Source: Elysia crispata (Eukaryota > Mollusca > Gastropoda > Plakobranchidae). From it: a stretch of DNA of 64,000 nt. Positions 27,359 to 38,638 of this stretch are shown piece by piece (positions within the stretch are counted from its first letter, which is position 1; every line of letters begins with the position of its first letter). A model generated the notes under the pieces. The model worked only from the letters and a program-made list of their open reading frames with translations, made no database searches and was not told where the DNA came from. Where the stretch lies: contig JAWDGP010001945.1 in assembly GCA_033675545.1 (NCBI GenBank), positions 915,001-979,000 of the forward strand, in the 5' to 3' direction. A program made the position numbers and the translations under genes.

Positions 27359-27840
27359 GTATCAACCATATCCATTGTCATCAAGGAACCGTTGCAACAT
27401 TCAGGTTAAGCCATTATAATTTTTATCAACTTTCCACTCTTAATTTGTCTTGCAAGAGTTTTACAGATTGTGACTAGATCTAGAATGATTATATGTAAGC
27501 GTTAGCAATCCAGGGTAACGTAATAATTTTGTTTTAAAATTCGGGTCCTTACAATGTTTTTCTGTGCAATAATATGCCTGAGCAAATGCGCGTTTTTATT
27601 TTGTTTCGGAGATCACTTTTTCACCACATCAGGTGCAATATATTGTATCTGTTATGGATCATCAGCACCACATTATGGTCTCGGTAGAGGGATAAACAGA
27701 AAAGAGGTATGTTAAAAAATTGCACCCTAATTTAGTATAATATTTTGCTTGAGATCTCTCAGTCAGTTAAAGAATGTCTTCATGACAACCCGAGAAAAAT
27801 TCATCTTGAGGTTCTATATACTTTAAAACTGTACTATGAG

Positions 27841-28035
27841 TGGCTCTGGAGGAGATCATTTATTTTAGTTAAGTTTGCTTCTCTGTCTTGTAATAGTCCT
27901 CGCCACCTGTTCATTGTTGCTAAGTTTGCTTTTTCTTCAAGGCACTTGTATGGCTCTGGAGAGTATATCATATGTTTGTGAAGTTTGCGTTTCTTTAATG
28001 AAGTAGTCTTCAACACCTGTTTATTTGAACGGGCA
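27841..28035 (+). repeat. Imperfect tandem duplication, about 110-bp period
   Basis: TGGCTCTGGAG at 27841 and again at 27951, followed in both by AAGTTTGC, TAGTC.TC and CACCTGTT.ATT at equivalent spacing. The first unit itself contains two AAGTTTGCTT words about 50 bp apart. Confidence 0.6.
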
Positions 28036-29068
28036 ATCGTGGTTAGAGGAAATAATTAATTGAATTTATTTGTTTCATTTCAGCGTATTAAATCTTTCCT
28101 TAACTCAATACGAGAATATGGTTAGATCTAATTCTTAACTTTCCAAATCGATATACTATAAGATCCTTGTAAATGTTCATTGTTTTATAATGCTTTAAAA
28201 TCTCACACACGCACAAACACAAAAATCCAAGAGGTACACTGCTTTACGAGAATTCTTGTTACCGATATTTATACCAGTGTGAGAAATAATACATGTAAAC
28301 GCATTTTCAAATGTAAATAATTATAGTTTTTTTTTCAGTTAACTGCTAAAAATCCTATAAAGATACTGAGAAACATGATACATGTATTTTGATTAAAGTC
28401 CGGACTGTATCGACGATGAGCACCCATCAAACAACACATGAATCAGGCGTGCTAGACATTGCATTATGATTTATTGTTATTTTACGACAAGTTGCAGTGT
28501 TTTATCATGAAACCAGTTTTAGATTTAACTCCAACAATTTGCCTTCTCTAATTAACTTGTAAGGCCAAAGTTGTCCGTCAGGAAGACAATTACCTTAATA
28601 CAGACAGGAGACTATTTTTTTCCCCATTGGTGATGCGATTCTTTATAATGATAATGTTTTGCAAACGTATCGCAGAACATGTAATAAGAGCTATTATTTT
28701 TGGTGACGCATTGTCACATTGTATTACTGTATATAGTCGCATTTTACTATATTTCTCTGTGTACATGCAGGCTATGTGCTTTTTTGTTTCTTTATTTTTA
28801 CCAAGCGCATAAAATAAAAGAAGTCCCAAGACTTGCAAGAATGTTCCTTTCACTCATGATAAAAGGTTTGTGCCAGATTAAACATCTAATAGTCATGACT
28901 TGTACCTTTTTTTTAATAATATTTTTAATTAGATCAAGTACAATTTTTAAAAACGATGAAGACCCTATTTTAAATGCAATTTTTACGATAAATGCATGGA
29001 TATATTTGTGTTACTCCTTTCCTCATTTTGTTTCCAGTGGACAAATTTTATCATTTAAACCTCACATC

Positions 29069-29072
29069 TTAA
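29069..29072. repeat. TTAA target site, left of piggyBac-A
   Basis: TTAA directly precedes the left terminal repeat CCCTCGCCCCAACTT; the matching TTAA is at 31713-31716. Confidence 0.85.
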
Positions 29073-29089
29073 CCCTCGCCCCAACTTCT

Positions 29090-29350
29090 GGGTGACTGGT
29101 CACCCATTAGGGTATTTAAAATTAGATTTTGTTAACATTATAGCATCTAATGACTTTTCCACTTAGATATGTCTCAAGAGAGTTAGGATACATAAGATAT
29201 TACAAGATGTTAGTGATATCTTTCAAAATGTTTTTCGTGCGGGTGTGTAAAATTTCATAGCCATATTCCCCACTCGTGGGTGACCAGTCACTCAGCCTTT
29301 TTATATAGCAAAAATAACTTTTCCCAATACATGGGTGACTAGTCACCCAG
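29090..29350. repeat. Left subterminal palindromes of piggyBac-A
   Basis: Three copies of the palindrome GGGTGAC-YRG-TCACCC (29090-29105, 29278-29294 slightly decayed, 29333-29350). They are candidate binding sites for the transposase cysteine-rich domain. Confidence 0.75.
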
Positions 29351-29629
29351 ACATTTTACATCTATAACAATGTACATAGTGGCAGCCTACTTAAATTGTA
29401 TTATTACAGTGATGTCCGATCTGTGTGTAGTTTTATAACAGTTCTTTCCCCTGATAAATTGATCACCTTTTGTGTTTTCTACAACTGGAGAGTTTCACTT
29501 CCAGCTTTCACACCTCCGTGTGGTTTGAATCAGACTTGCAATCTTGCATCATCCTTCACTGAAATATTGAAGCTTCCACACTTTTTGCAGTGAAATTTGA
29601 AGTCATTGGCACCATTGCCATGGCTCAAA

Positions 29630-31257
29630 ATGGTTTCCAGAGACGAAACTGAATGGTTTTATGATGAGCCTGCTAACAGGAAAACTCAAATTAGAAACAT
29701 TGTTCGACAGCGTCGCAGTGCATTCTTATCAGATGTATCCACACCAGTGGAAGTGACTGAACTGTTTTTAGACAATGACATTTTGAATATAATTGTTGAA
29801 TGCACAAACAAGCCAAAGTGGGGTCGAAAAAGAGTGAATTGATAGACACTGATAGGGTAGAAATACAGGCTTTCCTAGCTACGCTTCTTAGTCTAGGTTC
29901 CATGAAGCAGGACATGATTGATTTGAAATTGGTGTTCCATGAGGTCTGGGGATCAGGGTTTATGAGATCACTCTTTGGGTACAATAGACTGGTGACATTA
30001 CTAGCTTATTTGCATTTTGATCACAAGAACATGCAATCTGCCCGTAAAGAGACAGATCCGCTGGCCCCCATTCGTGAGGTTTGGGATCGCTTTGAAAGAT
30101 CTCTGAAAAGACAATACACTCCTGGTTCTTTCCTGACAATTGACGAGCAGCTTGTACCGTTCCGAGGGCGATGCAAGTTTCGGATGTACATTCCCAGTAA
30201 ACCAGACAAATATGGTCTCAAGATTTACTGGTTATGTGAATCTGACACTGGCTATCCCCTCAGAGGCCTGCCTTACTTGGGCAAGGTTGGTCGACTGCCA
30301 GAAAAGGACTACGGAATGATCTGTGTCAGAAAACTGATTGAACCATACTATAGGAGTGGCAGAAATGTTACCTTTGATAACTTCTTTACCCCATTCAAAC
30401 TCACTCAACATTTGTTGAAAGAAAGTCTCACTTGCATTGGCACTGTCAGGAAAGATAAGAAATTTATCCCAGAGCCCATGAGGCATCACTCGTTTTCAAA
30501 AGACAAGCAGTGCACATCACGATTTGCATTTTGAGAGAAAGCCACCGTGTTTTCCTATAAATCAAAGAAAAACAAAGTTGTCACACTGTTGAGCACTATG
30601 CACTCAGACAAAGCTGTATCTGAACATGAGAAGAAGAAGCCTGATATTGTTCTGTATTACAACTTAACCAAAGGAGGAGTGGATGGGATGGATCTGAAGA
30701 TCCACAAATATTCATGCAAGAGAAAATCACAAAGGTGGCCCATAGCATACTTTTTTAACATTGTGGATGTGTCATGTTTGGCTGCCCATACTGTCTTCAA
30801 AAAACAAGTTCTCAAATCATCCCCTGAGTAGAAAGGATTCAAGATCTCATTTTATAAGAGCTGTTGCATCTGGTCTAGCCCAAGCTCGTTTGGAAGACAG
30901 GAAAACCCAACACTGTCCCATTATTTGAAGGAGACAATCTCCATTTCCATTGCTAACTTGAACCAGGACAAATCGAAACAAACCAGGAAAGGTCTTCCAC
31001 AACCATCCTCTCCTCAGTCAGAATCCAAGGACGGCAGTAAGTCAAAAAGCAACAAGTTGACAAAAAGTCCTTATGCTGCATCACTTGCAACAACACACAA
31101 GGCAAGAAAACAGCAACACAGATGCATAATCTGGCCTTGGAAAAAGGACAAAAAAGTTACAATCACTGGCAGCAAATGTGGGGGATTTGTTTGTGGTGAG
31201 CACAGGCACTTTGTATGTTCTGATTGTATGAATGCTCACAATGTCACCAGCAACTAA
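29630..31257 (+). pseudogene. piggyBac-A transposase (broken)
   Basis: The transposase would cut and paste the element at TTAA by DDD chemistry in the nucleus. The first in-frame ATG is at 29630 (residues MVSRDETEW). A cag acceptor-like site at about 29588-29590 leaves room for an upstream intron. The three catalytic Asp are present: IDEQ (codon 30142-30144), FDNFF (30376-30378), and GGVDGMD (30682-30684). The C-terminus keeps a cysteine/histidine-rich segment (CIIW... CGGFVCGEH...CSDC, about 31120-31240). Damage: a frame change near 29810-29840, an in-frame TGA at 30532-30534 just before EKATVFSYKS, and a further frame change near 30825 after which the expected SRSHFIRAVASGLAQ segment lies in another frame. 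About 540 residues in total, normal for the family. Confidence 0.88.
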
Positions 31258-31598
31258 TACACTGGGAAATTTGACATTCAACACAATAGTTTTGCATAAC
31301 CTGTTGGTAAATCTTTGGTTAAAAGTTCATAATCATATTACTTTCCTCATTCTAAATACATGACAAGTGATATATTTCTGCTTATCGATTTTTGCAAGTT
31401 TTGTAGTATTTTTAATCTTTAAATTCTGAAATTATACACAGGCCTTCTGTTTTAGTTGGAAGTCGTTAAAATTCGGTTTTGTTCAGCTTATGATCAAAAT
31501 AAAATCATATTTTAAATAAAAATGCCAATCTGTATTCTTTCTTTTGGTCTTTACACATACAAGAGAAATTTGGTAATTGTTTCCTATACAACTTTTAT

Positions 31599-31668
31599 GG
31601 GTGCCCAGTCAACCAGGAATTGGGTAAAGCTTTTTTACTATTTAAGAAGTATGGGTGACTGGTCATCC
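31599..31668. repeat. Right subterminal palindromes of piggyBac-A
   Basis: GGGTGCCCAGTCAACC (31599-31614, decayed) and GGGTGACTGGTCATCC (31653-31668) mirror the left-end palindromes. Confidence 0.7.
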
Positions 31669-31716
31669 AGGAGAGGGGAAATCAGAATTTAAATAACGAG
31701 TTGGGGTAAGGGTTAA

Positions 31717-33896
31717 CGTAAAATACTGTGATAGGGTTCCGCAGTTAGAACTCTGCACCTAGTCTTTTTACTCTTGAATGGCAGCACCTACTGCTTTTCA
31801 TAAACACGATTCTGGTTTCATCATCTAGCAAACCAGGGGGGATAACTCTATTAATAAAGAGATTAAAATAGTGTCCAAGTGATAATCGTTCTTTGGTTAT
31901 TTTTTTCCCCCCCATTAAGTTCTCGTTCCAAGGAGTTGTAGACTAGTATGTGCAGTTTTCGTTTTGATCCAAAATCTTCAGAAAGTCGAACACGAGATAA
32001 AAATATGCTTTTTATGGAACGGCGCACCCCAAATTAGAAGAGCGAAAAACAAGACTTCTATAATAGAATCCTCGAGAGAAAAACATTGAGCAAAAATTAC
32101 GAATGTAGTAGTTTTGAATTGTGACTGTCACAGAGAGAGAGACATAAAAATATTAAGCTATCAAATTAAAAAAAAAAGTACGGATGATTGGTATTTGGAA
32201 AAAAAAAAACCTTGGCTAGCTGATAAGGTCTTCACCCTGATACTTTCGGATCAGCGGATGGGTTGTCAGATTTAATTTAGACTAAATACAGTTAGCAAAA
32301 CAATACCTGTAAATCTAGATCTAAAATCCAATGTATATGTCGGTACATAATTAACGATGCGATTTATACCGACAGTTTTTTTTCCTCATCGCTGGTGCGA
32401 CTGTTTTTTTGCAAGTGTTAATGACACATTGTCTCAAATTTTGTTTTGTTTCAATTTTGTAGATGGAAGGAAACATCTGTTTTTAAGACACCAGTCTAAT
32501 AGTACAACAGCCAATTTTTTACAAAGAAGGTCTACCTTCTGCGTTCTTTGTGCTATTGTTGTAGTTACTAATTTATTTGTACTTTTATCGTGAAGAGTAT
32601 ACCTCCTCACTTAAAAAGGTAACTTCAAAAACTCATGAATTTAACTGAAAATTATAAGAAATGTGCGCAAGGATTTAATTATAAACTATGCTCAGACTAC
32701 CGATCGTTGCACGCATGACAACAGTGAATCTTACGGGTGTATGTTACTAGGTTTACGAGGTAAATCTTGCTGCACTATTTTGAATATTGTTTGATCAAGA
32801 TACCGGTATGACAGTATGTTTATATCAACACTGTAATTGCCGGTATTAGCACTAAAGGGTAGAGAAATATTGTGCTAGGCTTTCAGGGAGATGCAGATAC
32901 TTGATTTCATAATAGTTTTAAGCGATATTTATCATTGTACCGTATAGCCTTGGTATTGATGTGGGGGTATTAAGGTTTAAAATTTGTCTGTCGCTTGATA
33001 AATCCCACACTAGAGGCGCTTCAAATTTCAGACACAATCGGACTAAACGCACTGTAAACATAAGGCTCTAAACTCCTCTACCGACTGCAAGAGACTTAAA
33101 TAAGCGGAACCTACCAAAAATGATATCAGGACGGAGTCTGTAACCAATAAGCCACCGTGGCTCATACATCTATTAAGCGTTTTAATGAGATACTTTCCGA
33201 ACTTATACTAGATTATGTGTCTATCAAACATAGTCTGTGCGCATTTCGTGGATCTAGGTCTACTACTTCAATCACAAGAATTCTTGTATACATTTTTAGG
33301 TTGCTTTAGTTACGTACCCACCCGCAAAAAAAAAAAATAAAAAAGGCATGATGATATTAATTCTTATCAAATTTATTGTTGCTGGTCAAGATTATCTCAT
33401 GCATGATGCTATTGTGACAGTTGCATTTTTTAAACACTTTTTTGAAAGTCAACAGAATTTGTTTTTGTGGTTAAAAGTGCTGTGAGGTTAGATAGTAGCA
33501 CATTATTACATTTCGCAAGTCTACGGTTATGTAATTTTCTCTAGTGCTGAGATCAATATCTTTTGTGCATTTTCTGAGCTCAAGAATTGGTCAACAAAAA
33601 CGTCTCGAATTTCCTTCACAACCGTTTTCTGGTGTAAATATACTTCAAAATTATTTCTAGTTATTAATCTTTGTTTCAAATTTATTTTTTTCAAATGGAT
33701 TGTATGACATAATTGCAATGGTACAAATTTAATTCAGAAGGGTAATATATATGTACTTCATGTTTGGTGATGTTGATCATTAAAATACGCGCCTTTAAAT
33801 ATGCTCGTAATTTGCTGTGAACAATTATTATTGTGTAAATAGATGATGAAGAAGGTGAAGAATTTTTTATGACCTCATAGAAAATGTAAAATGTGT
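31717..33896. other. Spacer between the two piggyBac copies, no gene seen
   Basis: AT-rich DNA with short non-informative frames. No terminal repeats or exons were recognised. Confidence 0.4.
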
Positions 33897-33900
33897 TTAA
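33897..33900. repeat. TTAA target site, left of piggyBac-B
   Basis: TTAA precedes AACCCTCTAGTGCC; the partner TTAA is at 36448-36451. Confidence 0.8.
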
Positions 33901-34453
33901 AACCCTCTAGTGCCTAACGTGCCACATATGGCACAGCAACATCAACTACTAAAAGGGACCATAACTCTTTATAAATACACCATTTTGATGCTTTTGAATG
34001 AATTGTTTACCTTTCCCAGCTTACTTATTTCTTTTCGTTTCTCCTTACTCCAAAATTTTAATCTTATACAACTTCCTGTTTATTCCCACCATTGAAGAAA
34101 AGAGGTGTTAAATTTTGTGCCTGGATCCAATCCATCACCATCACATTCAGGTATGTACATATTTGTATTTATGTCTCTCAGTACACTTGTTTAGATGTAT
34201 ATTTACACATGTGAGTCTTTATCTGAAGCAAAAATGCAAATAAATGCAAGAAAAATACGCCTAAACTTAGGTGTCCCATATATGACCCACTGGGACAAGG
34301 GCTATTTTGTTTGTGTCATATATGACCCAATGGGGTTTTGGGGAATGGTGTATGTGTTTGTGTTCACAAATATACTAATTTACACAGATTTGATTGTAAA
34401 AACAACTAAGTTATTCTTTTCTTTATCCATCTTTTTGTGGTGTCGCAGGCAAG

Positions 34454-36253
34454 ATGAGCACTGATTCTGATGTCGATGATGTCATGGAAAGAATTGGGAA
34501 GGATGACAGTGACTATGAAGGCTATGAATCCTCAGGTGACGAGTATCAACCTTCTGACAGTTCAACAACCGATGATGATGAACCAGCACCGAAAAGGAGA
34601 AAGAAAGCTGTTCCAGACCAGAATCCGTCAGACAGTTCTGAATCTGATGATAACGACGACATTCCTTTGTCTGTTCTTCAGGACAAGATTCGAAAGACAA
34701 AAGAGGTTGCAGAACTGGACGGAGAGGTCCTCACGTAGATCTTGGACCAGCCTATGTGGGTGGAGGGTCAATTTGAAGCCGGCGATGTGTCCTTTGTGGG
34801 TGAAGTTGAAGGCCCCTCCTGACAACTTGAAGACTCCTTACGAGTATTTCAAAGACATAATGACGGATGAAATGACTGAACTCACTTAATATCAGACCAG
34901 TCAGTATGCTCTGAAGAAAAGTGGGAAAGAACTGAAGACAACTGCGAAGGAGATAGAACTGTTTATAGGACTCTATCTACGGATGGGACTGGTCAAAGCC
35001 CACAGTGTAAGAGCATACTGGGCCTTTGAAACAAGACACCCCCCGGTGGCGGACCACATGGCGAGAAGTCGGTTTGAGAATATTGCTAGTAGCCTGCATT
35101 TTGTGAACAACAGCGAGATCAGCGAGGAACAGAAAGATGAAGATAGACTGTGGAAGGTAAGACCGTTTTTGCGAGAAATCAGGAAAAACCTTGAAAAAAT
35201 CATCCCAGAAGAAAAGCAAAGTATTGATGAAGTGATGGTGGCATTTAAAGGTCGCTCTGGTCTGAAGCAATATATCCGCAGCAAGCCCAAAAGGTGGGGA
35301 TTCAAGCTATGGGCCCGAACTGGAAGTTCTGGCATACTTCATGACTTTGATGTATATCAGGGATCAAAAGGGCCGCAGAAGAAGACAGACCTAGGTGTTG
35401 GGGGGATGTTGTGATGGCCATGACAAGCAATCTTGAGACTGGGAAAAACTTCAAAATTTTTGCTGACAACTTATTTTCTAGTCTGAAGCTGGTGAAAGCC
35501 CTGCGTGAAAGAGGCCTCTTGTACGTAGGGACGGTTAGAGAAAACAGGCTCAAAGATTGCGGTCTAAAAGCTGAAAAAGTGATGAAGAAAGAAGGCCGTG
35601 GAGCTATGAACAGTAAAGTTGATGTTGCATCAAATGTCGTTGCTGTCCGTTGGTTCAACAACAAAAAAGTAGACATGATTTCATCTTCCGTTGGCGTCGA
35701 ACCAGTCAACGATGTCAAGCGATACGACAAGAAGGCACAAAAGAAAATTGACATTCTCTGCCCTGCAATCATCCAAGAGTACAATCAACACATGGGGGGT
35801 GTGGATCTGCTTGACTGTTTGGTGTCATTGTACAAGTTCCCACTGAAATCTAGGCGATGGTACATGTACATTTTTTACCATACAGTTTCTATGATCGTAG
35901 TCACATCCTGGCTATGGTACCGCCGCCACTGCATCCTTCTGAAGGAAAAGCCAATGAAACTCTCAAGCTTCCAAGGCCAGCTTGCCTACGCACTTGTGAA
36001 TTTCCGCCGCCTTCCAGGTCGCCCTTCCAACAGCTCTCCACCTCCTGTGCCGGCAGTGAGAACTGCTGCTGAACATGCTCCAACAACCCAAGTTCGCCTC
36101 GACATGGTGGGCCATTTACCGGAGTGGGGGACACGCATGCGATGCAAAATGCCTTTCTGCACTGCAAAATCATCAGTCAAGTGCACAAAATGCAAAGTCC
36201 ATCTTTGCCTGGACAAAGACAGAAACTGTTTTTTAGACTTTCATACCAACTAA
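34454..36253 (+). pseudogene. piggyBac-B transposase (three lesions)
   Basis: Cut-and-paste transposase. The ATG at 34454 opens a very acidic Ser/Asp-rich N-terminus followed by PKRRKK, a likely nuclear signal. A TTTTGTGGTGTCGCAG acceptor-like site just upstream suggests a 5' UTR intron. Catalytic Asp: SIDEVM (35226-35228), FADNLF (35465-35467), GGVDLLD (35804-35806). The C-terminal cysteine-rich zinc domain is complete (C-x4-C ... C-x2-C ... C ... C ... H, about 36138-36250) and ends at the stop at 36251-36253. Damage: a frame change near 34735, an in-frame TAA at 34887-34889, and a one-base loss in a G-run near 35397-35406 that separates LGVGG from DVVMAM. The homopolymer event could also be an assembly error. 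About 600 residues, usual for the family. Confidence 0.87.
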
Positions 36254-36263
36254 GTATTCCCAC

Positions 36264-36315
36264 TGTGCCATATCTGGCCACTCGTCTCAAATGCCCAGCG
36301 TGCCTTATTTGGCAC
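36264..36315. repeat. Right subterminal palindromes of piggyBac-B
   Basis: TGTGCCATATCTGGCCAC and GTGCCTTATTTGGCAC, partners of GTGCCACATATGGCAC at 33919-33934. Confidence 0.7.
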
Positions 36316-36846
36316 ATTTTGTAACTCATTAATTAAAACATTTTGAATTAAAACAAAGATATATATTGTTATATTACTTCATAATAAGCATGTTGTGTAA
36401 TATTCATAATTTTGGCACAGGTATTTCTATGCTTGGGCACTAGAGAGTTAAGTCATTTACCATATCTTCTAGTCTATCTTTTTTTTTAGATGCTAGACTT
36501 ACAATGCATTTGCTATAACATGTTTCACATATTATTATTAGAACCCTTGTTTTCACAATTAATGGCTTATATTGCACAATAAAATAAAATGTCGCTATAA
36601 TAAATTTTAACGCTGAGGAGTTCAAGTCATACCTCACTTGTCTTCATTAGTGTGATGGTTCGAGATTGTGGGTTCACAAACAGTAAGATTATAGACCAAG
36701 AGACATGTTTTTAGCAACCGGAAGTAAATATATTTGTTTCTGAAAAATTCAAATCGTTCACATGCATTCACAAACCGGGTAATTCGTATTTATAAACTAT
36801 AGCTAGTTACTAAGTAATACATAATAACACATAATACATCACAATT

Positions 36847-36874
36847 TAGACTGTAGGCCAGTAGGCCAGTAGGC
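36847..36874 (+). repeat. Left terminal inverted repeat plus GTAGGCCA iterations
   Basis: The 14-bp terminal repeat is followed by direct iterations of GTAGGCCA (36853-36860, 36861-36868, partial 36869-36874). The iterations overlap the inner half of the terminal repeat. Confidence 0.75.
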
Positions 36875-36956
36875 GAAACCCTCCCCCTCCCCCCCCACAT
36901 ATTTTTTTTGAAACAGCAATACCTCTTGAGTATAAATCCGGGTGTTACCGTTTTTT

Positions 36957-37633
36957 AAACAGAAATGGCCCTTGAAAGGTCATTGGGTGCGATTTTTCTT
37001 GATTTTGTTTTTCTGCATAAAATGATTGTTTATCATCCTAAAATTGTTTTACATACAATCAATAGTACTTTTTAGATGTCAGTTCTCATTTTTTTTTATC
37101 ATTCAATATTTAACAAAGCTATATAAGGATTTAAAATCTTTGAAGGCCATTTTCTCTTAATTTGGGAAAAAAAATGGTTACAGTGTCCTACTTTCCTTCA
37201 GGAAGAAATAAACAAGAGGAATTTTGAACTAGAACAAGTCAGGCACACTAAAGGGACATACAACAAATATTTCTGTGGGTCTTACCATTTTCTCAAGAGT
37301 CTTGTAACAGAGTTACGGCCCTTGAAAGGTCAATGGGTGTGATTTTTCCTGAACTAGTTTTTCTTCTGAAAAAGATTGTTTACCATCTTAAAATTCTTTT
37401 ACATTAAAACAAATGTTCCTTTTTATTGTCATTTCTTATTTTTTGCCTCTTGTCATTCAATATTTAACAAAGCTTTATAAGGTTTTTAAATCTTAGATAG
37501 CCAATTTCTCTATAATTTGGAAAAAATTATGACAAAGTATTTGCTTTTTTTTTTTCATTTAAAAATAAACAAAAGCAATCTTGTAATCAACAATTCAGGC
37601 ATGATACAGGGACATACAACACATATTTGTAAA
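36957..37633 (+). repeat. Two-copy tandem repeat, about 350-bp period
   Basis: CGGCCCTTGAAAGGTCAATG-type sequence at about 36965 recurs at 37315. The same order of words follows in both copies (TTTTACAT, ATTCAATATTTAACAAAGCT, TATAAGG, GGGACATACAACA). Subterminal tandem repeats like this are common in DNA transposons and may bind the element's protein. Confidence 0.85.
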
Positions 37634-37873
37634 ATTTTTAACCTTTAATGTAAGCAGGTTTTTTGTACTTTTAGATATTTAAAGTTTTTTGAGTGAATTT
37701 CACACTGCCCGATTTGCTGCACTGTGAAATTATATCTTATTCATTGGGGAAAATGAAAAGTTTTTGTGGCCTAAAAAACTTTTCTTTATGTGTTTACAGA
37801 TTAATTCAAGCATAAAATTTAAAGAAAGAAGTGACAATTCAAATTGAACCTGTGTGTTGACTTTCAGAAGTTC

Positions 37874-38599
37874 ATGCAAAGAAGAATTCTAAAAAGATAC
37901 TCGAAAATGGCTTCTGAAAAACCTGTAAACTTGAAGAAACATAAAAAGCGGAGACCCTCAGACTCTTTTGGAAGAGTGCGTATTATTCACAACAGCAATC
38001 TGTCTAACTATGGAGATGTGAAACTCTTCACTGAAATAGGCTGGAAGAAAATATGTGACATCAAGTGCATTCGTCTGCAAAGTGATAACCCAAAAATAAA
38101 ACTATCGAACATATGTGAACAGGTACCTGAAGCTCCAAATGATTTCTGTCATGGATATCATAGGCCCTGTTGTCAGACATTTAGCAGTCTAAGGCAGACC
38201 GAGAAAAGGAAAGCAAATGAGCAGGAGGAACACTCTGATAGAAAGAAAAGAACATTAAATTCTCAAGGAACTACATTGCTTCTTCCCAGTGATCAGTGCC
38301 TTTTTTGCAAGAAGAAGAACAAGTATGTGAAAAGAAAGCAAGATTACCTTGTGAAATGTGTGACAGAAACAGCAAAGACGTCCATTTTGAATGCTGCACA
38401 ACAAAAATCTGATTCCAGAGTGCTAGGAATTGCAGAAACTGCATGCCTTATTGCAAGGGAAGCCCACTACCATGAGTCATGTCGTCGTGATTACACAAGA
38501 AATGTTACTCATACCACCCTGCCTACTTCCACTTGCAACATTGAGACACAATCAAAAATGGAAGAAAGCACACTCACAAGCCTTTCATTACATCTGTGA
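37874..38599 (+). CDS. PIN-element ORF, N-terminal Cys/His-rich segment
   Basis: The segment has basic N-terminal residues (KKHKKRRP), then two separate Cys/His clusters that look like zinc-binding modules: C-x-H-G-Y-H-R-P-C-C (CHGYHRPCCQTF, about 38148-38180) and, after a lysine-rich linker, C-L-F-C-K-K-K...C-V-T-E-T-A (about 38299-38370), ending with A-H-Y-H-E-S-C-R-R-D-Y (about 38463-38493). The order CxxC...C...HYHxxCxxxY is conserved in the family. An alternative start is the ATG at 37907 (MASEKPV); a possible acceptor (TGACTTTCAG at 37858-37867) would allow an upstream intron. The frame stops at 38599; the next expected residues (ICDYVQKHIIDNAKVL) are in a different frame for about 80 bases, and about 100-200 residues usually present before the nuclease seem to be missing, so the copy is damaged here. 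Confidence 0.6.
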   Translation: MQRRILKRYSKMASEKPVNLKKHKKRRPSDSFGRVRIIHNSNLSNYGDVKLFTEIGWKKICDIKCIRLQSDNPKIKLSNICEQVPEAPNDFCHGYHRPCCQTFSSLRQTEKRKANEQEEHSDRKKRTLNSQGTTLLLPSDQCLFCKKKNKYVKRKQDYLVKCVTETAKTSILNAAQQKSDSRVLGIAETACLIAREAHYHESCRRDYTRNVTHTTLPTSTCNIETQSKMEESTLTSLSLHL

Positions 38600-38638
38600 T
38601 TATGTCCAAAAACACATCATTGACAATGCCAAAGTTTT

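Larger units (their letters stand above)
29073..31712 (+). mobile_element. piggyBac element A, nearly full length, inactive
   Basis: A 2.64-kb DNA transposon bounded by TTAA on both sides. Terminal inverted repeats of about 15 bp: CCCTCGCCCCAACTT on the left, CCCTTACCCCAACTC (reverse complement) on the right. Palindromic subterminal repeats of the form GGGTGACTGGTCACCC lie on both sides (left: 29090-29105, 29278-29294, 29333-29350; right: 31599-31614, 31653-31668). The interior encodes a piggyBac transposase (DDE_Tnp_1_7 type) on the plus strand. The coding region is interrupted by at least one in-frame stop and two frame changes, so this copy is dead, but divergence of its ends is low, suggesting a moderately recent insertion. 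Confidence 0.9.
33901..36447 (+). mobile_element. piggyBac element B, nearly full length, few lesions
   Basis: A 2.55-kb DNA transposon flanked by TTAA. Left end AACCCTCTAGTGCC; right end reads CTCTCTAGTGCCC in reverse complement, giving an imperfect 12-13 bp terminal repeat. Subterminal palindromes are of a GTGCC-ATATNTGG-CAC type: 33919-33934, 34271-34295, 34313-34335 on the left; 36264-36280 and 36300-36315 on the right. The interior encodes a piggyBac transposase different from that of element A. A second, non-autonomous member of this family lies at 50963-51371. The left end also contains AGGGACCATAACTCTTTA, a word shared with the unrelated element at 36847. Confidence 0.88.
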
